A program made the position numbers and the translations under genes. Below the pieces are notes generated by a model. That model searched no databases. It was not told the origin of the DNA and saw only the letters and a program-made list of their open reading frames with translations. A DNA stretch of 41,065 nt, from NCBI GenBank assembly GCA_028681135.1, contig JAQUJC010000026.1, positions 1 through 41,065 of the forward strand, read 5' to 3'. Below are positions 25,367 through 33,405 of this stretch, one piece after another. This DNA comes from Kiritimatiellia bacterium. GTDB lineage: Bacteria; Verrucomicrobiota; Kiritimatiellia; CAIQIC01; Lenti-01. Positions within the stretch are counted from its first letter, which is position 1, and each line of letters starts with the position of its first letter.

Positions 25367-26362
25367 CTAGAGCCACCCTCGTTGACGGTAGTCGGCGATG
25401 ATGTCGCGGATTTCATCCGGCAGGGATTGTGCGGGTGCAAATCCCAGTTCGGCCTGGGCCTTGCTGGTATCGAAGGACCGGTCCTTGGTATAGAAATCGA
25501 CACGCCGCCGATAGATGGGCGGGGAGATACGCAAGGGAATGCAGATGGCCTCGCAGAGGGACCCGAGCCATTGCATCGGCTTGACCGGTAGCTTGATCCA
25601 GGGCGGCGGGACACCGAGGGTCTCGGCAATGATGGTGGCAAATTCGCGCAGAGGCAGCGCGTTATTTCCGGCGATAATATAGATGTCGCCGTTGCGTTCT
25701 GTGTGGTCCATGGCCAGCATAAACGCGCGAGCCAGGTCGCGCACATCGATGAAATGCACCAGCTTGTCGCCCCGCCCGACATAGAAGAACCGTCGGTGGG
25801 CAATCATGCGGAATATCTTGCGGGTACGGGTGTCGCCAGGCCCGTAGATCATGCCCGGGCGGATGACCACGCCGGACAGGCGGCCGCTGCGGAAGGCCTC
25901 CAGGGCTAAGTGCTCCCCTTCCAGCTTGGTGCGCTGATAAATATCGCCGGGATTGGGGGGGCTGGATTCAGTGGCGGGCGGATGTTCAACATGGCCCAGC
26001 ACGCCCACGGTCGAGCAATGAATCATCCGGGGAACACCGGCGGCGACCGCGGCATCGATCACGTTTTGGACGCCCTGTACATTGGTGTCGCGGTAGGCCT
26101 GGTCGGGTTGGTTGGCCTGGCGGAACAGGGCGGCAATGTGAAAGACGCCATCGACCCCCGCCATGGCGCGATCCAGAGCGGCCCGATCGCGGATATCACC
26201 GCCCACGATTTCGACGGCCGGATGATCGAGGTCAACTAACTGCTCTTGACGGCGGGCCAGCGCCCGAACCTGATCGCCACGCGCCAGCAGTTGGCGGACA
26301 ATTTCCGATCCGACAAATCCGGCGGCGCCCGTTACTAAATATCTCTTGGGTGTGTTGTCCAC
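25367..26362 (-). CDS. NAD(P)-dependent epimerase/dehydratase (extended SDR)
   Basis: A 331-aa extended short-chain dehydrogenase. It has the Rossmann motif YLVTGAAGFVGSEIV at the N-terminus, GGDIRD, the catalytic YQRTK (Tyr-x3-Lys) near the middle and RPGMIYGPGD. Substrates in this family are usually nucleotide sugars or hydroxysteroid-like molecules; nothing here decides between them. It is divergent from the polysaccharide pyruvyl transferase gene across a 116-bp shared upstream region, so a role in the same glycan pathway is plausible but is inference. Downstream on the same strand is the photolyase. Confidence 0.85.
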   Translation of the reverse strand: MDNTPKRYLVTGAAGFVGSEIVRQLLARGDQVRALARRQEQLVDLDHPAVEIVGGDIRDRAALDRAMAGVDGVFHIAALFRQANQPDQAYRDTNVQGVQNVIDAAVAAGVPRMIHCSTVGVLGHVEHPPATESSPPNPGDIYQRTKLEGEHLALEAFRSGRLSGVVIRPGMIYGPGDTRTRKIFRMIAHRRFFYVGRGDKLVHFIDVRDLARAFMLAMDHTERNGDIYIIAGNNALPLREFATIIAETLGVPPPWIKLPVKPMQWLGSLCEAICIPLRISPPIYRRRVDFYTKDRSFDTSKAQAELGFAPAQSLPDEIRDIIADYRQRGWL

Positions 26363-26420
26363 GCTGTCCAGCCTTTCCCTTCATTAACGCCGTTTTTGAT
26401 CCTACCGGAAATGCTTGCAG

Positions 26421-26450
26421 TTGCCAACGGGTATCCGCAACGGGTATAAC
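26421..26450 (+). promoter_or_regulatory. Candidate sigma-70 promoter for the glycan block
   Basis: TTGCCA at 26421-26426 and TATAAC at 26445-26450 are separated by 18 bp and lie 29 bp before the GTG start of the pyruvyl transferase gene. The spacer contains a direct repeat caacgggtat (26425-26434 and 26438-26447), which could be a regulator site. The gap is shared with the divergent SDR gene. Confidence 0.5.
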
Positions 26451-26478
26451 AATTAAAACGAAAAGAGGCAGAACGACT

Positions 26479-27705
26479 GTGGCGACATTGAATACCATTA
26501 CGTTGTTGGGCTCGTCCTCGGGACGCAATGCCGGGGATGCGGCGTTGATTGCTTCCATCATGGATGGCGTTGACCGGGCGTGCGGCCGTCGGCTGGTGTA
26601 TGACATTCCTACGCTGCGGCCCTCATATATCCGCGACCATTATCCCAACCAGACCCGCCCGGTGGGCATGATGCCCTGGCACGGGGCCTTGCGGATGCTG
26701 GGGCTGCCAACGGTGAGGGCGCTGATGCGGGCGGATGCGGTGATTATTTTCGATGCGGTGCTCTTTGACCGCTCGCTGTTCAATCCCTTGTTTAATTTTC
26801 TCTCATCGCTGTACCTGCTGCTGCCGCTGGCGAGTCGGCGGGGCATCCCGATCATCGGCTACAATGTCGGGGTGGGGCCGGTGCATACGGCCGCCGGACG
26901 GCGAATGCTGAAATCGGTGGCCGAGCGGATGACGTTCATCACCGTGCGCGACCGGGAGGGCCTCGATTTGCTCCAGGCTGTTGGCGTGGTTAATTCCCGC
27001 GTACGGCTGGCGGCGGATGCCGCGCTGAATGCGCCAGCGTTGCCGTCGGATCAAGTGGTGCCGATTCTACGGGCGGCAGGCATTGATCCGGAACAGCCCA
27101 AACTGGGGATCAATATCAATCGCTATCTGGATACCTGGGCCTCGGCAGGGCGGGTGTCTATCGGGCGCGAGGCTTTTTTAGATATCTATGCCACGGCGCT
27201 GGAGAAATTCCATCACGCCGTGCCGGTGCCGATGGTCTTTGTGACAACACAGCACCATGATGTGGAGATCACCGAAGCGCTGATGCAGCGCCTCCCTCAA
27301 ACGATCCCGATGGCGCTGATTGACAACCGGCAGCATGACCACGCGGCCATCAAAGGCGTATTTCGGCATCTGGACCTCCTGTGCGGGATGCGGCTGCATT
27401 CCCTGATTTTGGCCTCGACCGAGCTGACGCCGGTGGTGGGGATTACCTACCAGCCCAAGGTGGCTCACTATTTCCGCGAGTTGGAGTTGCCCGAGCGGAC
27501 GCTGTCCTTTGATGATTTTAATCCCGACCGGTTGTGTGCGCATCTATTGCGTGGCTGGCAGGACCGGGCGGAGCTGCGGTCGGCACTGACCCATCGCATT
27601 CCCCATCTGCAAGCGAAAGCCGCGGGCAGCGCGGACTTGGTTGCTGCCCTGGACCGGGGGCCGGATGCGTTTGCCACGTTGTGGGCTGAAACCGATAGGC
27701 CATAG
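26479..27705 (+). CDS. Polysaccharide pyruvyl transferase family protein
   Basis: A 408-aa member of the family that adds ketal-linked pyruvate to surface glycans (CsaB/GumL-like). GTG 26479 is chosen because an aaagagg box lies about ten bases upstream and the frame before it is not protein-like. Family marks are the N-terminal LGSSSGRNAGDAALIASIM loop, the central GIPIIGYNVGVGPV, ITVRDREGLDLL and the C-terminal LDLLCGMRLHSLILA with GITYQPKV. The enzyme is cytoplasmic or peripheral and uses phosphoenolpyruvate. It heads a plus-strand run of large membrane and glycan genes; the next gene starts 12 bases after the stop. Confidence 0.88.
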   Translation: MATLNTITLLGSSSGRNAGDAALIASIMDGVDRACGRRLVYDIPTLRPSYIRDHYPNQTRPVGMMPWHGALRMLGLPTVRALMRADAVIIFDAVLFDRSLFNPLFNFLSSLYLLLPLASRRGIPIIGYNVGVGPVHTAAGRRMLKSVAERMTFITVRDREGLDLLQAVGVVNSRVRLAADAALNAPALPSDQVVPILRAAGIDPEQPKLGININRYLDTWASAGRVSIGREAFLDIYATALEKFHHAVPVPMVFVTTQHHDVEITEALMQRLPQTIPMALIDNRQHDHAAIKGVFRHLDLLCGMRLHSLILASTELTPVVGITYQPKVAHYFRELELPERTLSFDDFNPDRLCAHLLRGWQDRAELRSALTHRIPHLQAKAAGSADLVAALDRGPDAFATLWAETDRP

Positions 27706-27717
27706 AGGAGAGGGCGG

Positions 27718-30327
27718 GTGACCAAGCGCAGCATACTCCAGGCGTTGGCCGGGTCCATGCTGGTCAGCCTGCTGGTGTTTGCCGTGTTGTCCTGGCCCTT
27801 GCCGCGCATGGCCACCGAGGCGATCCCCTCCTCGGCGCAAAACCTCGAGCATCCGTCCTGGCGCAGTATGATTCCGGGCGATCAGCTCCAACTGCTATAT
27901 CATTTTGACCTCATGCGCGACATGCTGCATGGCCGCATCCCCTGGTTCCAAAATCCCTATGAATTTAATCAGGGCGATGACCGTGCAGGCTATCGCCCCG
28001 GAGCGTATTTTTTCCCCATGTCGGGGGTGTACGCGGTGCTGGCGGAACGGGTGGGGCAGGCCGCGGGCTGGAACCTGACCTTGTGGCTATCGGTGGCGTT
28101 GGGCACCTTCTTCACCTGGGGCTGGCTGCGGCGCTTCACTCATGACCGGCTGGCGTTGGGGGTAGGGGTGGCCGCAGGGCTGCTGCTGCCCTTCCGCTGG
28201 ATCAGTTTGTTTGGCGGGAGTCCCGCGGGTATTGCGCTGATGTGGCTGCCGCTGTTGGCGTGGGGGCTGGACGTGGCGATACGCCGGGCGACGGTGGCGT
28301 CGGGCATCTGGGTGGGGGCGGTTCTGCTAACGCTGTTCTGGGCGGACTTGCAAATCTTCTATCTGACGATGCTGGGGCTGCCGCTTGTGGCGGCCATCAG
28401 CCTGTTGGGGCACGCCGGGCCCTTGCCGTGGCGGCGCTGGTGGCGTCCGGTGCCGGGCGCGCTGTTCTTCGTGGTGCTGATTGCCTTCTTTTACTTGTGG
28501 CGGAAGGAGCACCTGGCCGGTTCGACCATGAGCGCCGGGCGCAATGAGGCAGAAGTCTTGTTGTTTTCTCCGTTGCTATGTGGATTCTGGTGGGGGGGCA
28601 AAGGGGTTAACGGTTGGATATTTATGGGGTTCGCTACGATACTGGCGCTGGTCTTTGCCTGGAGCCGTCTGGTGATTCACGCACTCGGGAAGCCTGGAAG
28701 GTCTCGGGATTGGCGCTGGATGGCGCTGTTGCTGTTGTTGGGGATGGGCATCGGGGTCGGTGGGATGCTCGCACTAGGGATGAATGGGCCGTTGAACGGA
28801 GCCATGATGAAACTGGCGCGAGCAGCTCTGCCCTATTACACCATGATTCGCCAGCCCGCCAAAATCATGGGGGTGCTGTCGCTGTGGATGACCTGGCTGC
28901 TGGCCGTTGGGTTCGCGTGCCAGACCAGCGATAGCCGAACCCTGAAGCGCTGGATACGCGGGGTGGCGGGCGTGGTTTTGGTGGGCATGGTGCTGGAAGT
29001 GACGCGCGCCTATTCGGCGACGCTATGCCGTCTGGAACCCGACCAACCCGCCTACGCGCGCGTGGCGCAGGAGGCGGCCCGGGATCGCAACGGTCCGGGA
29101 CGGTTGCTGGCCCTGCCGCTGTGGCCCGGCGATTCCATGGATACCGCCGTCCCGTTGTATTATTGCCAAAAATATGGCTTGCGGATGCTCAATGGCTACA
29201 GTCCAGTGGTGAGCCCCGACTACATTGAACAGGTATTCCACCGCCTGGAAAGCCTCAACCAAGGTGCTGCCACCGGGGACCAGATCGATTTTCTGCTTGA
29301 GCGGGGCATCCGGTTTCTGGTGGTGCACGAAAACCTCTATCCGGAAAAGGTCAGTCCCTTCCCGGTGGGCGAGACCCTGCGACGCCTGAAAGGCCATCCG
29401 CGCATCCAATTTCTGGAGCAGAGCGGCCCAGTGCATGCCTTTCGCTTGCTGACGACGACGGAGGCGCGGGTGGGGCGGGTGCCGGGATCACGTCTGTTTC
29501 CTACGGCCTTTCCCGCACGCCATTGGGAGGTCGAGGTGCAGCGGAGTGCGGGGGGGAGGGTGGTGGCCGACGCGACCGCCTCCCGGGGAGAGGTGTGGCA
29601 CGCCGTTGCCGATGGCCGTGTCGATCAGCCCTGGTTCACAACCCGGTTAGCGCGAGTGGCCCCGGCGGAGGATCTGGCCTGGTGGGTGCGCGTACGTGGC
29701 ACAGGGTGCTTGCTGCTGCAAACCCGCTGGGGCGATGACGTGTTTCCGGAAGAACGGTTCGCGTTCGCCAGCCCGGACTGGCAGTGGCAGGAGCTGCCGC
29801 TTCCGCCAACCGCCACGTTCGAGCAGGCCCAGTTGAAGGCGACCCTCGCCACAGGCGATCTGCAGGTGGATGTGGTGTTGCTGGTGGCGGGTCCCTGGCC
29901 CCATGCCGTCTGGCCGACGACCGGGATGTGGATACCGGCGACGGCCTTTTTCCGCGCCGGCTATTCGGCCTCGGACGGGACCTCCGTGGTGGTGCGGCGC
30001 GATCATGACCCGAATGTAAAATTATTCTATGGCCCGCGGCTGCCGATGCCGATGGGCACCTACCGCGTGGCACTGGACTACACCACGGATGCGCCCGATG
30101 GAGAAACGCTGGGGCATTTGGGTGTTCAAGTCGATGCCGGTGACAGCCTGAGTGAGGCCCCTGTGATCGCGGGCCAACCGGCGGTGCTGGAGGTGCGCGT
30201 GGAGAGCAACCGGCCATTGCTGGTGACGCTGGATTACAACCGCGCGCAGGATATGACGCTGCATGGCGTGACCATCACGGCGATTGCCGATTCGGCGGGG
30301 GCGCCCAGCGAAAGCGCAATCCCATGA
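27718..30327 (+). CDS. Large multi-TM membrane protein, GT-C/YfhO-like
   Basis: An 869-aa protein beginning at GTG 27718 behind ggagaggg. The N-terminal 430 residues contain about eleven hydrophobic segments, with an early extracytoplasmic loop (SMIPGDQLQLLYHFDLMRD, then GRIPWFQNPYEF) of the type seen in GT-C glycosyltransferases and YfhO-like proteins, where acidic loop residues bind lipid-linked sugars. The C-terminal half is soluble, beta-rich and probably periplasmic. No specific family was recognised beyond this architecture. It overlaps the next gene by four bases (ATGA), and a flippase-like partner follows, fitting a role in building or transferring a lipid-linked glycan. Confidence 0.65.
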   Translation: MTKRSILQALAGSMLVSLLVFAVLSWPLPRMATEAIPSSAQNLEHPSWRSMIPGDQLQLLYHFDLMRDMLHGRIPWFQNPYEFNQGDDRAGYRPGAYFFPMSGVYAVLAERVGQAAGWNLTLWLSVALGTFFTWGWLRRFTHDRLALGVGVAAGLLLPFRWISLFGGSPAGIALMWLPLLAWGLDVAIRRATVASGIWVGAVLLTLFWADLQIFYLTMLGLPLVAAISLLGHAGPLPWRRWWRPVPGALFFVVLIAFFYLWRKEHLAGSTMSAGRNEAEVLLFSPLLCGFWWGGKGVNGWIFMGFATILALVFAWSRLVIHALGKPGRSRDWRWMALLLLLGMGIGVGGMLALGMNGPLNGAMMKLARAALPYYTMIRQPAKIMGVLSLWMTWLLAVGFACQTSDSRTLKRWIRGVAGVVLVGMVLEVTRAYSATLCRLEPDQPAYARVAQEAARDRNGPGRLLALPLWPGDSMDTAVPLYYCQKYGLRMLNGYSPVVSPDYIEQVFHRLESLNQGAATGDQIDFLLERGIRFLVVHENLYPEKVSPFPVGETLRRLKGHPRIQFLEQSGPVHAFRLLTTTEARVGRVPGSRLFPTAFPARHWEVEVQRSAGGRVVADATASRGEVWHAVADGRVDQPWFTTRLARVAPAEDLAWWVRVRGTGCLLLQTRWGDDVFPEERFAFASPDWQWQELPLPPTATFEQAQLKATLATGDLQVDVVLLVAGPWPHAVWPTTGMWIPATAFFRAGYSASDGTSVVVRRDHDPNVKLFYGPRLPMPMGTYRVALDYTTDAPDGETLGHLGVQVDAGDSLSEAPVIAGQPAVLEVRVESNRPLLVTLDYNRAQDMTLHGVTITAIADSAGAPSESAIP

Positions 30328-31397
30328 AGCGCTGGATTCCTATCCTGAAGGTGGCGGTCAGTCTGGGCTTTATTGGGCTGCTGGTGGCGACGGTGGATAT
30401 GGGCGAGTTGCTGGCGCGGGCCCGCGACGTTGATATCGGCTATCTGCTGCTGTGCGTCGTTATTTCATTTCTGATGGTGGCCGCCAGCACCTGGAAATGG
30501 TGGTATCTGCTGCGGCAACAGGGCCATCCCGTGCCGTTTTTGCGGATGTATCGCTGGTATTTCATCGGCTATTTCTACTCGAACTTTTTGCCGTCCAATG
30601 TGGGTGGCGACGTGATGCGGGCCTGGCTGGCTGGGCGCTATTGCGGTTCGGGCAGCGCGGCGTTGATCAGCATCTTTGCTGAGCGTTTCACGGGCAGCCT
30701 GATGCTGCTGGTGCTGGCGTTGGGGATGCCGTTTGTGGGTGGGAGGCTGTGGCGGCATCCCGCGGTGTGGCCGGTCATGGTGCTGGCGCTGATCTTGCTG
30801 GCGGGGGCCATCGGGCTGCTGGTGGGGGGGCATGCCGCCGCCCGCTCGGCCTGGCTGGCGCGGTTGGCTGCCCAGGTGCGCCGCTGGGTTCATGCCGACC
30901 GGCCTGGCCGGATAGCTTGGCTGTGGGAGCGGGGCAGCGGAAAAGTTCAGGCGCTGGGGGCCAAGGCCGGACACCTACGCGATGTGTTCTGGCGTGATCC
31001 ACGCGTGGCCGGCGTCGTGCTGGCACAAACGCTGCTATTCTATGCCCTGACCGTGGCCAATGTGCTGCTGGGCTATCGGGCCTTTGGTGCCTGGCCAATG
31101 GTCGGGGGCATTGCGGCGGTGTTACCGATTGCGATGCTGGTCGGGATGATTCCCATTACGCTGGGGAACCTGGGAATTGCCGAAGGCGCCTATGTGGTCT
31201 ATTTCGGTTTGGTCGGCATGGGCAAGGAACTCACGCTGGCCATGGGGCTGCTGCTGCGCCTGAAAATTATAATGCTGGGTTTCGTGGGCATGGTTGCGCA
31301 GATGACCCTCCCGGCCGGGACCCTGCCGCACGAACCGGAATCGCCAGACCCGGAAGCAGCACAAACAGACTCCCCGCCCGGCAACGTGCATTCCTAG
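30324..31397 (+). CDS. Lysylphosphatidylglycerol synthase TM-region (flippase-like) protein
   Basis: A 357-aa polytopic membrane protein of the UPF0104/AglD-like family. The N-terminus KRWIPILKVAVSLGFIGLL, the FYSNFLPSNVGGDVMRAWL motif and the late MIPITLGNLGIAEGAYV motif are characteristic. These proteins share the membrane part of MprF and are thought to move lipids or lipid-linked sugars across the membrane; the catalytic aminoacyl domain of MprF is absent. Context (pyruvyl transferase, GT-C-like protein, SGNH hydrolase) supports a surface-glycan role. The start overlaps the previous stop. Confidence 0.88.
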   Translation: MKRWIPILKVAVSLGFIGLLVATVDMGELLARARDVDIGYLLLCVVISFLMVAASTWKWWYLLRQQGHPVPFLRMYRWYFIGYFYSNFLPSNVGGDVMRAWLAGRYCGSGSAALISIFAERFTGSLMLLVLALGMPFVGGRLWRHPAVWPVMVLALILLAGAIGLLVGGHAAARSAWLARLAAQVRRWVHADRPGRIAWLWERGSGKVQALGAKAGHLRDVFWRDPRVAGVVLAQTLLFYALTVANVLLGYRAFGAWPMVGGIAAVLPIAMLVGMIPITLGNLGIAEGAYVVYFGLVGMGKELTLAMGLLLRLKIIMLGFVGMVAQMTLPAGTLPHEPESPDPEAAQTDSPPGNVHS

Positions 31398-31421
31398 CCC
31401 AGAAGAAAGGTAGCGGAACCG

Positions 31422-32753
31422 ATGAAGACCCCGTCCCCGCGCACGATGTTGTCGGACGCCGCGTGCAGCGTCCTCGGCCTGGTCGATGCCGCGCTGCTGG
31501 TGTCCTTGGTGCTTCTCCCCGTCATTTGGCTGGCGACTCCGCTGCGTCTGCCATTTGTCCATCTGGAGCTGCCGTGGAGTGTCGCGTGGTTGCTCCTGCC
31601 GGTGGTCCTGCTGGTCCTGCGGATGGCCCTGAAAAAAGCATTGCAACACTGGCATCCGGGAGTCCGCGGACTGGGCGAATCCAACCTCTACAAAAAAATC
31701 AGCCTATTGCTGACGCTGCCATTTGTTTTTTTCGTGGCGATCGAGCAGATGCTGCAGTGGGCCGATTATGAGGCCTACTCGCCACCTGTCATTGTCGTGG
31801 GCGCGGATTCGGCACCGGCTGATGTCGCTCAAAAGCCTGTCGGCTTGATCGGTTCCACGGAGTACCGCTGGCAGTTCGAGCCCGGCGTGATGTGGCGGGG
31901 GCGGCGGATCAACCAATTGGGTTTTCTCGACCGCGAAGTCGATCCCATAAAATCCCCGGGCACCCTGCGCGTCATCTGCATGGGCGATTCCATCACGGGG
32001 CAGGGGATTCCGCCCTACTCGGGGCGCTTGCATGAACGGCTACAGGCGTCGCCGCCCACCGATCAACCGTGGGAGGCATTCAATATGGCGGTTCATGGCT
32101 ATTCCTCTGTGATTGGCTTGCGCCTGTTCGAGCGCCGCGGCCACGCCCTGAACCCGGATTTTGTGACGCTGTACTTTGGTTGGAATGATCACTGGTGGGG
32201 CGGGCGCATGCCGGACCGGGTACGCCTGGGCGTACGCATGGCCCCCGCGCGGGCCGCCGTGTACGATGTCTTGCGGAAAAAGCGTTTTGGGCAGTGGCTG
32301 CTGGCGCATATACCGACTGAGCGGCAGCAGGCGTCGGCTCGCGAGGACGGTTACTTGCGGGTGCCCCCAGATGAATTCGTGGAGACCCTCACACGCTTCG
32401 TTGCTGTAATCCGTGACGCCGGCGCTGTGCCGATTCTGATTACCGCCCCCCGGCGGGAGCGTCCCTCCTCCATGCTGGTTGATCGCGGGAATGCTGCCTC
32501 CGTTGAGGACATCATTCGACTGCACGACCTCTACGTGGACCTGACCCGGCAGGTTGCCAAAGACCATCATGCGAATCTGCTGGATTTAGCGGCGCAGTTC
32601 GAGGACCTGGACCGGGGCGTTCTGATGCAGGCCGACGGTATCCACATGACGCGGGCCGGATTGGATCTGATTGCGGAACAGCTCTACGAAAAGCTGGTGC
32701 AGATCGTGCAGACGCCCGACTGGCGCATGTCTGCGGGGGCGGTGCCTCCGTAA
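31422..32753 (+). CDS. Membrane-anchored SGNH/GDSL hydrolase family protein
   Basis: A 443-aa protein with three N-terminal hydrophobic segments (about residues 18-40, 50-70 and 93-110) followed by an extracytoplasmic SGNH domain. The nucleophile block is VICMGDSIT (Ser190), the Asn block is YFGWND (Asn255), and the Asp-His pair is in ADGIHMTRAG near the C-terminus. Such domains act as esterases or acyltransferases on polysaccharides. In this neighbourhood, adding or removing acyl groups on the surface glycan is likely, but that is inference. ATG 31422 lies 25 bases after the flippase-like gene stop. Confidence 0.85.
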   Translation: MKTPSPRTMLSDAACSVLGLVDAALLVSLVLLPVIWLATPLRLPFVHLELPWSVAWLLLPVVLLVLRMALKKALQHWHPGVRGLGESNLYKKISLLLTLPFVFFVAIEQMLQWADYEAYSPPVIVVGADSAPADVAQKPVGLIGSTEYRWQFEPGVMWRGRRINQLGFLDREVDPIKSPGTLRVICMGDSITGQGIPPYSGRLHERLQASPPTDQPWEAFNMAVHGYSSVIGLRLFERRGHALNPDFVTLYFGWNDHWWGGRMPDRVRLGVRMAPARAAVYDVLRKKRFGQWLLAHIPTERQQASAREDGYLRVPPDEFVETLTRFVAVIRDAGAVPILITAPRRERPSSMLVDRGNAASVEDIIRLHDLYVDLTRQVAKDHHANLLDLAAQFEDLDRGVLMQADGIHMTRAGLDLIAEQLYEKLVQIVQTPDWRMSAGAVPP

Positions 32754-32893
32754 AGCGCGGCGTGGACCGGGCCGGACCTGATGAACGCCCATCCTTCACC
32801 GCGGTGCCCCGTGCGGACGTTTGATTCCGACTCATGCGGGTGGATGCCAGGGAGGCGCGGGCGAGCCGGGCGAGGCGGACCATTCTTTTCTAA

Positions 32894-32922
32894 TTGCGGT
32901 TCCCCCTCAAACAGGCTAGAAA
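32894..32922 (+). promoter_or_regulatory. Candidate sigma-70 promoter for the SxtJ-carbamoyltransferase-DUF5989 unit
   Basis: TTGCGG at 32894-32899 and TAGAAA at 32917-32922 are 17 bp apart, about 30 bp before the SxtJ-like start, in the 199-bp gap 32754-32952. This is the only sizeable gap in the plus-strand glycan block, consistent with a separate transcription unit. No terminator was seen before it. Confidence 0.4.
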
Positions 32923-32952
32923 CATCGGGAATTAAACACGAAATACCCGCTT

Positions 32953-33405
32953 ATGCACCCTTCCGTTCTATCCACTGTTTGGCCTTGGCGTGAATCGGCG
33001 ACACCAGATCGTCCGGTGAAAGCTGGGGCCTCGAAAAAAGCCGCTATCCTACAGGCGCTGGTCATGAGCGCGATTGGCGCCGGGCTGTTCTGGTGGCTGG
33101 GCTACCGCATCATGGGGGGCGTCGTCTGGGGCCTGGCGGCTGTCGTGCTTCTGTCGGGGTTGTTCCTGCCCAAGGTGTTTGCCGGCATCGAACGCGTCGG
33201 AAAATGGTTGGGCCACGTAGTGGGCATTGGCCTCACCTGGGGCCTACTGGTGCCCTTTTATTATCTGTGCTTTTGCCCCATGCGGCTGGGGCTCATCCTG
33301 AAACGCAAGGACCCGCTCCACCGTAAATTAACAGCCGACGCCACCACCTATTGGACACCCCGAAAACCGATCCCGGATGTCGGCCAATACCGAAAGCAAT
33401 TCTGA
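32953..33405 (+). CDS. SxtJ family membrane protein
   Basis: A 150-aa protein with three hydrophobic segments (around ILQALVMSAIGAGLFWWLGY, VVWGLAAVVLLSGLFLP and GIGLTWGLLVPFYYLCF). It ends with the family signature of a basic KRKDPLHRK stretch and TYWTPR. SxtJ-like proteins are typically encoded next to O-carbamoyltransferases, as here: the stop shares a base with the next start (TGATG). Their biochemical role is unknown. The start ATG lacks a clear Shine-Dalgarno. Confidence 0.82.
   Translation: MHPSVLSTVWPWRESATPDRPVKAGASKKAAILQALVMSAIGAGLFWWLGYRIMGGVVWGLAAVVLLSGLFLPKVFAGIERVGKWLGHVVGIGLTWGLLVPFYYLCFCPMRLGLILKRKDPLHRKLTADATTYWTPRKPIPDVGQYRKQF

Noticed and set aside
23916..25370. 484-aa plus-strand open frame
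   Set aside because: Antisense of the class II photolyase, which has clear family motifs; Gly/Val-rich text is typical of a shadow frame.
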